Below, one piece after another: positions 33,412-46,544 of a DNA stretch of 64,000 bases. The position numbers and the translations under genes are program-made. Origin of the DNA: Ilex aquifolium. Taxonomy: Eukaryota > Streptophyta > Magnoliopsida > Aquifoliales > Aquifoliaceae. The stretch is from contig OX637402.1 of NCBI GenBank assembly GCA_951799425.1, positions 10,320,001 to 10,384,000 on the forward strand, written 5' to 3'. The notes under the pieces were generated by a model, which did no database searches, was not told where the DNA came from, and saw nothing but the letters and a program-made list of their open reading frames with translations. Each line of letters starts with the position of its first letter. Position 1 is the first letter of the stretch.

Positions 33412-34745
33412 CTAACTCTGGGACTCAATAACCCTGCTCAATAGGGAAGGCGTAGCCACCAAACTCCCCAAAGTACCCTGAGCCGGACCCATATAACATA
33501 GCCCGAACTGTCCCACAGTCTCGAGCATCTGCCACTCTCGGGAAACTACACTAGCCAAGACTCCCCGTGACTTCCGGCTGAGTGCATCAGCCACCACATT
33601 TGCCTTACCGGGATGGTAATGCAAAGTGAAGTCATAATCCTCCAGATACTCCATCCACCTGCGTTGCCTCTTGTTGAGGTCCCGTTGTGTAAAGATGTAC
33701 TTCAGACTTTTGTGGTCTGAAAACACCTCGAACTGCTCACCGTATAGATAGTGGCGCCAAGCCTTCAAGGCAAAGACAATGGCCGCCAACTCCATGTCAT
33801 GTGTGGGGTAATTCTGCTCGTGGTTCTATAACTGCCGAGAACCATAAGCCACCACCCTCCCGGACTGCATCAAAACGCATCCAAGTCCGTCCTTAGTGGC
33901 ATCACAATACACTGTGTACCTCTGTCCCCTTTCTGGGACAATCAAAATAGGAGCTGAAGTAAGCCTCCTCTTTAACTCCTGGAATGCCTTCTCGCAAGCA
34001 TCATTCCACTCGAACTTGACCTCTTTCCGAGTCAACCTGGTCATAGGTGCAGCTAGTCGGGAGAATCCTCAATAAACCGCCGGTAATACCCTGCCAATCC
34101 CAAGAAACTGCGTATCTCGAAGACTGACTTCGGCCTCTCTCAATTCATGACTGCCTCAACCTTCTCTGGGTCTACGGATACACCCGAAGCTGACACCACA
34201 TGTCCCAAAAACTTCACCTTAGTCAGCCAAAATTCACACTTGCTGAACTTGGCGTACAACTAATGGTCTCTCAAGGCCTGGAGAACAATCCTCAAGTGAC
34301 CCTCATGCTCCTCCTCAGACTTGGAGTAGATCAAGATGTCATCAACAAAGACTACAACAAATTGATCAAGGTAGGGTTGAAACACCCTATGCATGAGATC
34401 CATGAAAGCCGCCGGGGCATTCGTCAATCCGAATGGCATCACTGTGAACTCGAAATGCCCATACCGCGTCCGAAACGCCGTCTTAGGGATATCTGTCTCC
34501 CTAACCCTCAACTGATGGTAACCGGTGCGGAGATCTATCTTGGAGTAGACCCGCGCCCCTCTCAGCTGATCAAATAAGTCATCAATCCTCGGCAAAGGGT
34601 ACCTATTCTTGATAGTAACCCTATTCAACTGCCGGTAATCTATGCATAGTCGAAGGGTTTTGTCCTTCTTCTTCGCAAATAACACCGGAGCGCCCCAAGG
34701 TGAGGTACTCGGTCTAATGAACCCCCTGTCCAACAATTCCTGCAA
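33412..34745 (-). pseudogene. Tekay reverse transcriptase and RNase H (unit 1, fossil)
   Basis: RT motifs in order: [78 protein letters not shown] and the catalytic [14 protein letters not shown]. RNase H follows with VYCDATKDGLGCVLMQSGRV, then [20 protein letters not shown] and the closing [17 protein letters not shown]. Order and wording are typical of plant chromoviruses. It is broken. Confidence 0.93.
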
Positions 34746-36058
34746 TTAGACCTTGAGTTCTTGCAACTCAACAGGCGCCATCCTATGTGGAGTCATAGAG
34801 ATGGGCGATGTACCGGGATGCAACTCTATAATGAAGTCTACATCCCTATGTGGAGGTAATCCCGGTAGTTCATCCGGAAAAACATCCTCATAATCACACA
34901 CAACCCGAGGTAGACCCAACTCCTGTCTCGCCTCGTCCTCCAGGGTAAGGCTTGCTAGCCAACCCATCAACTGCCCGTGCCATCTAGAGTCGTACACGGC
35001 TTGGGGAAAAGCATCGTGCTTATCCCCCTGAAACATGAAACAAACCCCATCTGGTGTGTAAGTAGTGACCCGCTTCCGATCACAATCAATGACGACTCGG
35101 TGTGCCGTCAACCAATCCATACCAAGGATAACATCGAACTCCGACATGTCCATGAACCTAAGGTCCACGGTGAGTAGAATCCCTGAGATCTCTAACTCAC
35201 AACCCCGACATATCTGATCAACGCTCACCCTAACTCCTAGGGGAGAACTCACATGTAATGGCTCTTCCAAGGTTTCAACCTCTAAGCCCAAGTCTTTCAC
35301 ACAAGATGCAGCAATAAAAGAATGAGATGCACCAGAATCAAATAGTACTCTAGCCCATAAGCGAGAGAGCATAAATGTAACTTGTATCACCGACTGGTCT
35401 GCCGGCTCAGTCTGAGGTATCATGGCGTAGACACGCCCCTGGGTCCCTGAAGTCCCGACCTGTGAGCTCTGGTCTCAACCTCTACCCATGCCTTGGCCCG
35501 ATTGTGGAATCCCTGCACGCGAAGTAGTAGGGGCCTGAGTAGCACCCTGGAACTGGTACTGGTTCCCCTGGCCCATAGTGGAGTATGAAGGAGTATAGTG
35601 AGTCTGTGTGTGCCCCACCGAAGACTGGGGCTGAGATGCCCCATAGCTTTGAGATCCTTGCCTCTGAAGGCAATCCCGCTTCATATGCCCCGGTTGGTGG
35701 CAATGATAGCAAGTCCTTTGGCCTGCCTGGTTGGGAGGCCTCTGATTTTTCCCGCCTTGGGAGTATTGACCTTGGCCTTGGCCTTGATAGCCGCGGCCCT
35801 ACCCTTGATACCTCTGCGGAGCAGAAGTCCTCTGCTTCTTCCCCGCACTAGAAAAAGAGGATTGACCCTCCTTCTTCCTGTCTTTAACACCCGCCTCCCG
35901 GATGTTTCGTGCATCATCCACCTCTCTCTCAATGGTCATAGCTGTCTGGACCATCAAGTTCAAGTCTTACAGGAGAAGACCCACAATTTTGCCCCGGATG
36001 GACAACTTCAGACCATCCTCAAACTTCCTCACTTTGGCCATGTCTGTGGCCACATAAT

Positions 36059-37573
36059 TGATTAGCACTCAAAAGTAGCATATTGTTACACTCTTTTTGG
36101 ACTAATTATACTTTGATGGAGTTTAAATGATGATATTTTAGGTTCTAAAGTGAAGGGAAGTCCAAAGGCATCCAAGAAGTACATCTGAGGGTAACAAGCA
36201 GCTCCTTAAGGACATAAACTGGAAAAAACGTCACCCAACGTCCGAATGTCCAGTGGAACCCTAATGTCCAGTGAAACCCTAATGAAGACTGGTAGATGAA
36301 GACCGGTAGATGAAGACTGGTAGATAAAGACTGGTAGATGAAGAATGGTAGTTGGTTCAATATTTTGGCCTATAAATAGACCCATTGTTGGAACATTTTA
36401 AGTAGTAGATTTTGGAGGAGAATTTAGAGAGCAAAATTTATTTCATCTTTTGTAGCTTCCATTTCAATTCATGTATTGAAGATTTTATGCTTATGTTCTT
36501 ATGGTAAGAGTTCTTTCTTATAATTGTCATTTCTTTATAGCTTTTATATTTACTTGCTTATATAAATATAATGGAAGGCTGAGCCTCCTCTTCTAATTGT
36601 TACTTGTATTTGCACACATAAAGAGATATAGCTTATCCTTCGGTTGTGGTGGAAACCCTCCAAGGATAACTAGCTTTCTTCTATTTTATTGTTCATGCAT
36701 TTTACTTCCATTGCTTGAGCATCCTTCTTCTTAGAGGAGTGAAACTCTTCCACCTTTTTAGTGCTTTACCAAAGCCGGGAAGGGTGGAACGTGATTCACT
36801 TGTTCTTTGTCGAAGAACGACTCCTTGTTTAGCTATTTTACTTTAAAGCATTTCACTTCTAGTGCTTGAGCATTTTACTTTGTAACACCTTTTGGGGATG
36901 AGTACCATTCATCATTCTAGCTTTACCATAGCTATGAAGGGTGAGTAGTCCTCATTCACTCTTTGGGAAGGGAAGATAGATATGTAAAAGATTAATCCGG
37001 ACATTATGTTTGTGTATCACCTTTATGCTTAAATGTTCTATACTCCACTTGATTTTTGGGTGATTGAATGCACCTAGCAAAGTGAAGGTACTTTGTATAA
37101 TCAACGGATCTTTCTATGATAAATGGATGACTCCTACATGGAAAGATCCATTGATTCAAGGCAAGTTCCCTAACTAACTCTTCATGACAAACTTTCAATG
37201 TCCACCATTATTGCACTTCATTCCTATCTTCCGATTAATTTGCCGTTGACACGGGAGTTAATTGAGTTATAAAGCATAAACATAATGCACCGGATAATCA
37301 ACTACATATTCTGATTCCCGAATCAAAGAGTGTTTGTTACATTTAATCATCTTATATTTTGTCTAGAAAAATACCCATTGGAAAGAATCTTACATTCTAT
37401 CCAAGACTTCCCACAACTTCAAAATCATAATATTTCCAGTTACAAGTCTTTCTCACTATTTACTTCAAAGAACACCAACCATAGTTCCCTGAGGATTCGA
37501 CTCTGGACTCAAACCGGATTATTACTACAGCTTGACCGCCTGCACTTGGGTGTACACATTTCGGATCAAGTCA
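36059..37573 (+). mobile_element. Solo LTR (TGATTA...AAGTCA family) inside Tekay gag
   Basis: It starts TGATTAGCACTC and ends CGGATCAAGTCA, with perfect target duplication ataat at 36054-36058 and 37574-37578. Length is 1515 bp. A TATA box TATAAATA is at 36371-36378. The family is the LTR of the outer Athila-type element (20341-20747 plus 53834-54948) and of the solo LTR at 56261-58178. It is absent from the second Tekay unit, whose gag is not represented, so its timing relative to the tandem cannot be set from that alone. Confidence 0.93.
36285..36355 (+). repeat. 14-bp tandem repeat in U3 (5 copies)
   Basis: The core GGTAG recurs at 36291, 36305, 36319, 36333 and 36347 at an exact 14-bp period within units like GAAGACTGGTAGAT. 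It occupies the U3 place, just upstream of the TATA box, where sister LTRs carry palindromes. The motif contains one half of CTACCGGTAG but is not palindromic. Confidence 0.85.
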
Positions 37574-38515
37574 ATAATCATCTGCGAAACGGGCTAATTC
37601 TGTGAACTTAGCCACGTATTCGAGCACCGTCATAGTCTCCTGCCTCAATTCTAAGAACTCCTTGGCCTTTGCATGTTGAGCGGCCACTGGGAAGTACTTA
37701 CCCATAAAGAGTTCCATGAACTCTGCCCAAGTCATTGCCTCCAAGTTCTTGGAGTCTCTAACCCAATCCCACCATACTTGGGATTCTCCCTCCAGTTGGA
37801 ATGTAGCTAGTGTGATCTTAGTGGCATCGGAGGTGATCTCCATAGCCCTTAAGATCTTGTCCACCTGCCGGAACCAACGATCAGCTACCATCGGGTCCGC
37901 CCCTCCCATGAAGATTGGAGGCTGATGTGCCTTGAACTTCTGGAGGTGACTTGAGCCTCCTTGGCTCCCATTTGCACTAGCTTGTGCAATGGTAGATGTT
38001 GTAGCACTAGCATGTGCAATAGTAGCAGCTGTAGCACTAGCATGTGCTATAGAAGCAGCCGCAGTACCAATAGCCTCCATAAAGGCTTGTTGGTCAAAGG
38101 CCGGTGGTGGTTGGTTGTTGTCCCGCCCACCGCCTCGGCGTCCTCAGCCACGTCCTCTTCCTCTTGTTGCCATCTATACACACATAAGATCGCAATAGAC
38201 TAACAATTTAGTACCCCAAAGTTAGGGATCAAACACAAACGTTGAGAATTCTCTCGTTGTCTCCCCTAGTAGAACATGTGTCACATACTAGTAGACGTTT
38301 AACCCTTGAACTATCCCGTTCATCCCTTTTCCGAATCCAAGGTTATGTTTTCTAACCCTAGTGTTCCTCCTTTCCATATACATTCTACTATGTATATAAT
38401 TCACACAACAAGTAACACATAACATGTAGCAAGTAGAGCACATAACATGAAATGCGTATGGAATGCAATGGTCTAGACCCATGCCCCTCAAACCTTAGGT
38501 AAATCGTATACCTAA

Positions 38516-38527
38516 GCTCTGATACCA
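38516..38527 (-). other. Primer-binding site, initiator tRNA-Met (unit 1)
   Basis: In element sense TGGTATCAGAGC begins three bases after LTR B. It matches the 3' end of plant initiator tRNA-Met, the usual primer of chromoviruses. Confidence 0.93.
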
Positions 38528-38530
38528 AAC

Positions 38531-40880
38531 TGTGACACCCCAAAACCCGGGGGTCCGTTGATTTCCCATCAACCCGCGGAATACCCGTGGATACCGGGTA
38601 ACTCGGTATCGCGCCGTTATGCCCCATTTACCGGGGTCCATAATTTAACAAAATTCGGGCAGAGTCTCCTTTGTACGGGGAGCTCTACCCAAAACTCAAC
38701 CTGTGTAATATATTTTCACATAACCCATCCGAGGGCTAATATAAAGCAATGACCGCACCGGGTCCATTTATAAGTAAACATTGACCACACCAGGTCTATT
38801 TATCCATACTTATAAACATTGACCACACCGGGTCCATTTATCCCTACCTATGTCAAAACATGCAAAGTTGTTTTAACAATAATTCATATAAGTTCTATTA
38901 CAATTATTTGCAAAAGATTACATGCCCAAGACATAAGTTTCACAAGTGTTTTACATTAACACAAAATAAAGCCACATTCGGCTTTCTTCAAACATGAGGG
39001 TCCGAATTGGAGCCATCCACCGGTGTATTTCTCCCACCTGAAATGTGTTCCCGTATAGGGTGAGCCAACGCCCAGTAGAGTATATCCTACAAAGGCTACT
39101 CCCCACCTTAGATGCATATGAAATGTGTACATGCAACAAACAACATTTAACAACCATTCCATACAAGAATATGCATTCAATGTTGGAATGCTACCATGTC
39201 ATGCCATGAAATGAGGTGAGACTCACTCATGCATCTTAACCCAAGTCCTTACCGACTCCTACAACACAATGCAATGCCAATGTGTAGTAACCCCATCAAC
39301 TGATAGAAAATACATCCAATGACCGTTTGAATTGAAAACAAGTATTTGCAAAATCAAATCATTGTTGGATGTCACCCATTGAATGAGTGTTTATGTAATC
39401 AAAATCTTGTGTCTCGCTGGGCAACGGATTTTGGATTTTATACCGCCGGTTCCGTACACCACACTACACTTTTCCGGAATTTCACCACAGGGGAGTGTAT
39501 AACCAAGTCGCCGGGTCTTGCACCCGAGGGGGGGATCTACCCCTTCTTGCTATACCCGACACAAGTTTTTTCTTCCATGCAGCCATGCGACTCAGTCGGA
39601 TTTTCAACCCAACTTTCCCGAGCCCACCCATCAATCACCAAGAATGGTGTTTGATTAACCATGCATACACACCCACACTCAAGCCTAAGCCCATGAATGT
39701 GATGTCAATGTCATGCTCAATATGCAATCATGCCCAATGAGAAATTTTATCACATGTTCAATATGTAATGGGTGCCATACGAACAATTTCCCATGGCAAT
39801 TTATATTACAAACATATAAATACCATATTTTGTCACAATGTTAATATATCAAAACATGCATATGTCAACAATTCCTTCACTACAATATCCAAGAATGCTA
39901 TACATCATTGTGTCATAACAAACTTTATCCACACATAGGCATTTAGCAAACACCATCAAGGCAATCATCATGTTATCACACAATTTGCCCACATAATAAC
40001 AAGTTACAAGAAAATTTCACAAGTAACTTCCCTAGACCAAATTTAACAAGGAATTTATCTAGGCCATTTCTATATTCCTTTCATGATTCCCATGACTATA
40101 GACAAGTCATAACAACTCTATACATCTAACCATTACTTATGACACCATAGGTTAGAAATGAACCAAGGTAGGAGGGAACCCTACCTCTTGGAGCGTAAAA
40201 CAACCGGTAGAACCTCCAAGAACAAGATTTAAGTCCAAATATTTGATTTTCCCAAAAATCCCGTCTTTGGATCTTCAGTGAAATCAGCTCTTTTTGGTAT
40301 GTACGCGTAGCCCTTGTCGAGTAGATGAACTTTGACTTCTGGACTGACGAATTCCGACGGACGGAACTCCCGGAATCGGCGAAAGAAAACTTGAAAAACC
40401 ACTTTTTCTCTCTTCTCTCTCCTCACACGGTTCAGCACTGATTTTTAGAGATATTATGTGTAAAATATCTGATTTAGGTCGATATTTATAGGCAAAAATG
40501 TGCGGTCCACATCGCACCGCATATTTTCGACTTCCGGATCCGTTTTTCATCCCGAAACGATCCATTATACCTCGAATTAAGTTCAAATTAATTTTATTTG
40601 AACTTTCACTTTTTCTTTAAGATATTTTATAAAAAAAATTTTTTAGGGACCCCTGGAATTTCAGTCGCCACGCAGTCACCTCGAACGACGTACAAAAATC
40701 CGACTATCTCGGAATTCAACGAAATTTGACAGGGTGACTCGATTTCGCGATACGAATCCAACGGCGAACTCCGTTTCCTCATCCGAGGTCTAGAGCATGA
40801 GTATTTCAAATAAGCATTAGGATAGCAAATGACCATTTTGCCCTTATTCACAAAAATTCAAAATTTACCCGGGTTTCACA
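38531..40880 (-). mobile_element. Tekay LTR B (shared middle LTR)
   Basis: It runs from TGTGACACCCC at 38531 to GGGTTTCACA at 40880, 2350 bp. It serves as the 5' LTR of unit 1 and the 3' LTR of unit 2. It shares some variants with LTR A and others with LTR C. Confidence 0.95.
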
Positions 40881-40974
40881 TTCTTCCCCCCTTAAAAGAA
40901 TTTCGTCCCCGAAATTCACACACACACATACATGCAATCCCATGCATATGCTGCAGTCATGTAATAGTAAATGA

Positions 40975-43836
40975 CTATAAAAATGTACCTCTATCCTCAA
41001 ACAAGAAAGGATAATTGGCACGTACGGTGTCCTCGCGCTCCCATGTCGCCTCTTCCACTCCCCGGTGCTGCCACAGCACCTTCACTAGCCTCACGGTCTT
41101 GCCTCGCAAAACCTGATCTCGGCTATCCATGATACGCACCGGTCCCTCCTCGAAGGTCCCATCCGCATCAACAACAAGCTCGCCCCAATCCACCACATGA
41201 GTCGGATCTAGGGTGTATTTCTGGAGCATAGAGACATGGAACACCGCGTGAACACTCGATAAATCTGGCGGTAACGCCAACCGGTAAGCGACTGTACCAA
41301 CCCTCTCAAGTATCTCAAAGGGCCCGATATACCTCGGTGACAGCTTTCCTCGCTTGCCGAACCTGACCACTCCTCTCGTAGGCATCACCTTCAAGAAGAC
41401 ATGATCTCCCACCTCAAACTCTAGAGGTCGCCGCCGTCTATCGGCGTAGCTCTTCTGCCGGCTCTAAGCCGTGAGAAGACGCTTCCGTATCAAGCCCACC
41501 TTCTCTGAGGTGTCTCTAACCAAGTCCGGACCCGTAGAAGGTCTCTCTCCAACCTCTGTCCAACAAATCGGAGATCGACATGGCCTCCCATATGGTGCCT
41601 CATAGGGTGCCATCTGTATGCTCTCCTGATAACTATTGTTATAGGCGAACTCCACCAAGGGTAAATGATCTTCCCAGCTACCCTTGAGATCTAGGACACA
41701 TGCCCGTAGCATGTCCTCTAATGTCTGAATGGTCCTCTCAGACTGACCGTCCGTCTGGGGATGAAAAGCAGTGCTCATCATCAGTTGTGTCCCCATGGCT
41801 CGTTGGAAACTCTCCCAAAAATGAGTCGTAAACCTGGGATCCCGATCTGATACTATAGATATGGGTACCCCATGCAACCGAACAATCTCCCGTATATATA
41901 ACCTGCAGAATTCCTCCAGTGTGAAGGTTATCCGCACAGCCAAAAAATGTGCCGACTTCGTAAGCCGGTCCACTATCACCCATACCGCATCATGTCCCCG
42001 CGATGTCCGTGGCAAGTGAGTCATAAAATCCATCGTAACATGTTCCCACTTCCACTCAGCTACCTCCAATGGCTGGAGTAACCCTGCTGGTCTCTGGTGT
42101 TCAACTTTCACTTGCTGACACGTGAGACATCTACTAACAAAATCACCAACCTGCCCCTTCATCCCATTCCAATAATACTGGCGACGAAGATCATGATACA
42201 TCTTCGTGCCCCCTGGATGAACCGTAAAACGAGAGCAATGGAACTCCTTAAGGATCTCCTCTCTCAGATCCGCCAACTGAGGAACCACAACCCTTCCTCG
42301 ATACCGAAGACTACCATCCGAGTGAATGGCCCAGCCCTCGTCACCTACACCTGCCTATACACGGTCCTGGATGGACAATAGCTCTGTATCCTAACTCTGG
42401 GACTCAATAACCCTGCTCAGTAGGGAAGGCGTAGCCACCAAACTCCCCAAAGTACCCTGAGCCTGACCCATATAACATAGCCCGAACTGTCCCACAGTCT
42501 CGAGCATCTGCCACTCTCGGGAAACTACACTAGCCAAGACTCCCCGTGACTTCCGGCTGAGTGCATCAGCCACCACATTTGCCTTACCGGGATGATAATG
42601 CAAAGTGAAGTCATAATCCTCCAGATACTCCATCCACCTGTGTTGCCTCTTGTTGAGGTCCCGTTGTGTAAAGATGTACTTCAGACTTTTGTGGTCTGAA
42701 AACACCTCGAACTGCTCACCGTATAGATAGTGGCGCCAAGCCTTCAAGGCAAAGACAATGGCCGCCAACTCCATGTCATGTGTGGGGTAATTCTGCTCGT
42801 GGTTCTATAACTACCGAGAACCATAAGCCACCACCCTCCCGGACTGCATCAAAACGCATCCAAGTCCGTCCTTAGAGGCATCACAATACACTGTGTACCT
42901 CTGTCCCCTTTCTGGGACAATCAAAATAGGAGCTGAAGTAAGCCTCCTCTTTAACTCCTGGAATGCCTTCTCGCAAGCATCATTCCACTCGAACTTGACC
43001 TCTTTCCGAGTCAACCTGGTCATAGGTGCAGCTAGTCGGGAGAAGTCCTCAATAAACCGCCGGTAATACCCTGCCAATCCCAAGAAACTGCGTATCTCGA
43101 AGACTGACTTCGGCCTCTCTCAATTCATGACTGCCTCAACCTTCTCTGGGTCTACGGATACACCCGAAGCTGACACCACATGTCCTAAAAACTTCACCTC
43201 AGTCAGCCAAAATTCACACTTGCTGAACTTGGCGTACAACTAATGGTCTCTCAAGCCCTGGAGAACAATCCTCAAGTGACCCTCATGCTCCTCCTCAGAC
43301 TTGGAGTAGATCAAGATATCATCAACAAAGACTACAACAAATTGATCAAGGTAGGGTTGAAACACCCTATGCATGAGATCCATGATAGCCGTCGGGGCAT
43401 TCGTCAATCCGAATGGCATCATTGTGAACTCGAAATGCCCATACCGCGTCCGAAACGCCGTCTTAGGGATATCTGTCTCCCTAACCCTCAACTGATGGTA
43501 ACCGGTGCGGAGATCTATCTTGGAGTAGACCCGCGCCCCTCTCAGCTGATCAAATAAGTCATCAATCATCGGCAAAGGGTACCTATTCTTGATAGTAACC
43601 CTATTCAACTGCCGGTAATCTATGCATAGTCGAAGGGTTTTGTCCTTGTTCTTCGCAAATAACACCGCAACGCCCCAAGGTGAGGTACTCGGTCTAATGA
43701 ACCCCCTATCCAACAATTCCTGCAGTTGGACCTTGAGTTCTTGCAACTCAGCAGGCGCCATCCTATGTGGAGTCATAGAGATGGGCGATGTACCGGGATG
43801 CAACTCTATAACGCGTCCTCTTCCTCTTGTTGCCAT
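40975..43836 (-). pseudogene. Tekay pol, unit 2: RT, RNase H, integrase, chromodomain (fossil)
   Basis: The same domains and nearly the same wording as 31996-34830 are found: RT with [19 protein letters not shown] and [12 protein letters not shown], RNase H with [20 protein letters not shown], integrase with [16 protein letters not shown] and [14 protein letters not shown], and the terminal chromodomain block. This unit is shorter than unit 1 and broken. Confidence 0.92.
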
Positions 43837-44178
43837 CTATACACACATAAGATCGCAATAGACTAACAATTTAGTACCCCAAAGTTAGGGATCAAACACA
43901 AACGTTGAGAATTCTCTCATTGTCTCCCCTAGTAGAACATGTGTCACATACTAGTAGACGTTTAACCCTTGAACTATCCCGTTCATCCCTTTTCCGAATC
44001 CAAGGTTATGTTTTCTAACCCCAGTGTTCCTCATTTCCATATACATTCTACTATGTATATAATTCACACAACAAGTAACACATAACATGTAGCAAGTAGA
44101 GCACATAACATGAAATGCGTATGGAATGCAATGGTCTAGACCCATGCCCCTCAAACCTTAGGTAAATCGTATACCTAA

Positions 44179-44190
44179 GCTCTGATACCA
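44179..44190 (-). other. Primer-binding site, initiator tRNA-Met (unit 2)
   Basis: TGGTATCAGAGC in element sense lies three bases from LTR C, as in unit 1. Confidence 0.93.
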
Positions 44191-44193
44191 AGC

Positions 44194-46539
44194 TGTGACA
44201 CCCCAAAACCCGGGGGTCCGTTGATTTCCCATCAACCCGCGGAATACCCGTGGATACCGGGTAACTCGGTATCGCGCCGTTATGCCCCATTTACCGGGGT
44301 CCATAATTTAACAAAATTCCGGCAGAGTCTCCTTTGTACGGGGAGCTCTACCCAAAACTCAACCTGTGCAATATATTTTCACATGACCCATCCGAGGCCC
44401 AATATAAAGCAATGACCGCACCGGGTCCATTTATAAGTAAACATTGACCACACCAGGTCTATTTATCCATACTTATAAACATTGACCACACCGGGTCCAT
44501 TTATCCCTACCTATGTCAAAACATGCAAAGTTGTTTTAACAATAATTCATATAAGTTCTATTACAATTATTTGCAAAAGATTACATGCCCAAGACATAAG
44601 TTTCACAAGTGTTTTACATTAACACAAAATAAATCCACATTCGGCTTTCTTCAAACATGAGGGTCCGAATTGGAGCCATCCACCGGTGTATTTCTCCCAC
44701 CTGAAATGTGTTCCCATATAAGGTGAGCCAATGCCCAGTAGAGTATATCCTACAAAGGCGACTCCCCACCTTAGATGCATATGAAATGTGTACATGTAAC
44801 AAACAACATTTAACAACCATTCCATACAAGAATATGCATTCAATGTTGGAATGCTACCATGTCATGCCATGAAATGAGGTGAGACTCACTCATGCATCTT
44901 AACCCAAGTCCTTACCGACTCCTACAACACAATGCAATGCCAATGTGTAGTAACCCCATCAACTGATGGAAAATACATCCAATGACCGTTTGAATTGAAA
45001 ACATGTATTTGCAAAATCAAATCATTGTTGGATGTCACCCATTGAATGAGTGTTTATGTAATCAAAATCTTGTGTCTCGTTGGGCAACGAATTTTGGATT
45101 TTATACCGCCGGTTCCGTACACCACACTACACTTTTCCGGAATTTCACCACAGGGGAGTGTATAACCAAGTTGCCGGGTCTTGCACCCGAGGGGGGGATC
45201 TACCCCTTCTTGCTATACCCGACACAAGTTTTTCTTTCATGCAGCCATGCGACTCAGTCGGATTTTCAACCCAACTTTCCCGAGCCCACCCATCAATCAC
45301 CAAGAATGGTGTTTGATTAACCATGCATACACACCCACACTCAAGCCTAAGCCCATGAATGTGATGTCAATGTCATGCTCAATATGCAATCATGCCCAAT
45401 GAGAAATTTTATCACATGTTCAATATGTAATGGGTGCCATACGAACAATTTCCCATGGCAATTTATATTACAAACATATAAATACCATATTTTGTCACAA
45501 TGTTAATATATCAAAACATGCATATGTCAACAATTCCTTCACTACAATATCCAAGAATGCTATACATCATTGTGTCATAACAAACTTTATCCACACATAG
45601 GCATTTAGCAAACATCATCAAGGCAATCATCATGTTATCACACAATTTGCCCACATAATAACAAGTTACAAGAAAATTTCACAAGTAACTTCCCTAGACC
45701 AAATTTAACAAGGAATTTATCTAGGCCATTTCTATATTCCTTTCATGATTCCCATGACTATAGACAAGTCATAACAACTCTATACATCTAACCATTACTT
45801 ATGACACCATAGGTCAGAAATGAACCAAGGTAGGAGGAAACCTTACCTCTTGGAGCGTAAAACAACCGGTAGAACCTCCAAGAACAAGATTTAAGTCCAA
45901 ATATTTGATTTTCCCAAAATCCCGTCTTTGGATCTTCGGTGAAATCAGCTCTTTTTGGTATGTACGCGTAGCCCTTGTCGCGTAGATGAACTTTGACTTC
46001 TGGCTGACGAATTCCGACGGACGGAACTCCCAGAATCGGCGAAAGAAAACTTGAAAAACCACTTTTTCTCTCTTCTCTCTCCTCACACGGTTCAGCACTG
46101 ATTTTTAGAGATATTATGTGTAAAATATCTGATTTAGGTCGATATTTATAGGAAAAAATGTGCGGTCCACATCGCACCGCATATTTTCGACTTCCGGCTC
46201 CGTTTTTCATCCCGAAACGATCCATTATACCTCGAATTAAGTTCAAATTAATTTTATTTGAACTTTCACTTTTTCTTTAAGATATTTTATAAAAAAATGT
46301 TTTTAGGGACCCATGGAATTTCAGTCGCCACGCAGTCACCTCGAACGACGTACAAAAATCCGACTATCTCGGAATTCAACGAAATTTGACAGGGTGACTC
46401 GATTTCGCGATACGAATCCAACGGCTAACTCCGTTTCCTCATCCGAGGTCTAGAGCATGAGTATTTCAAATAAGCATTAGGATAGCAAATGACCATTTTG
46501 CCCTTATTCACAAAAATTCAAATTTACCCGGGTTTCACA
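44194..46539 (-). mobile_element. Tekay LTR C (5' side)
   Basis: It runs from TGTGACACCCC at 44194 to GGGTTTCACA at 46539, 2346 bp. It is followed by the target duplication cgatc at 46540-46544, after which Athila integrase sequence resumes. Confidence 0.95.
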
Positions 46540-46544
46540 CGATC

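Larger units (their letters stand above)
34746..38173 (-). pseudogene. Tekay gag and protease (unit 1, fossil, holds a solo LTR)
   Basis: Gag starts at 38173 with MATRGRGR. It has an alanine-, serine- and threonine-rich stretch with repeated ASATAATIAHASATT wording near 37980-38070, then PPIFMGGADPMVADRWFRQV and KYFPVAAQHAKAKEFLELRQ of the retrotransposon gag domain. A CCHC zinc knuckle (C-X2-C-X4-H-X4-C) is encoded near 35675-35715. The protease active site is FDSGASHSFIAASCVKDLG near 35285-35345, with FDVILGMDWL further on. A solo LTR (36059-37573) sits inside gag. It is broken. Confidence 0.9.
29554..46539 (-). mobile_element. Tekay (Del) chromovirus in a three-LTR tandem
   Basis: Three near-identical LTRs (29554-31901, 38531-40880, 44194-46539) enclose two internal regions in the same minus orientation. 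The whole block is flanked by one perfect target duplication, cgatc (29549-29553 and 46540-46544). Each internal region has an initiator tRNA-Met primer site on its high-coordinate side and a PPT on its low-coordinate side. The first internal region is about 5.1 kb after discounting a solo LTR inserted in it (36059-37573); the second is about 3.3 kb and carries fewer parts. The LTRs differ by about 1 to 1.5 % by eye, so it is young, perhaps half a million years. Both units are broken (about half a dozen breaks in the first). Confidence 0.93.

Noticed and set aside
34200-34577. Plus-strand open frame of 125 codons
   Set aside because: It is the antisense shadow of the Tekay RT; the same shadow appears at 43243-43557.
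35598-36065. Plus-strand open frame of 155 codons
   Set aside because: It runs antisense to the gag and protease region of the Tekay element and shows no known domain.
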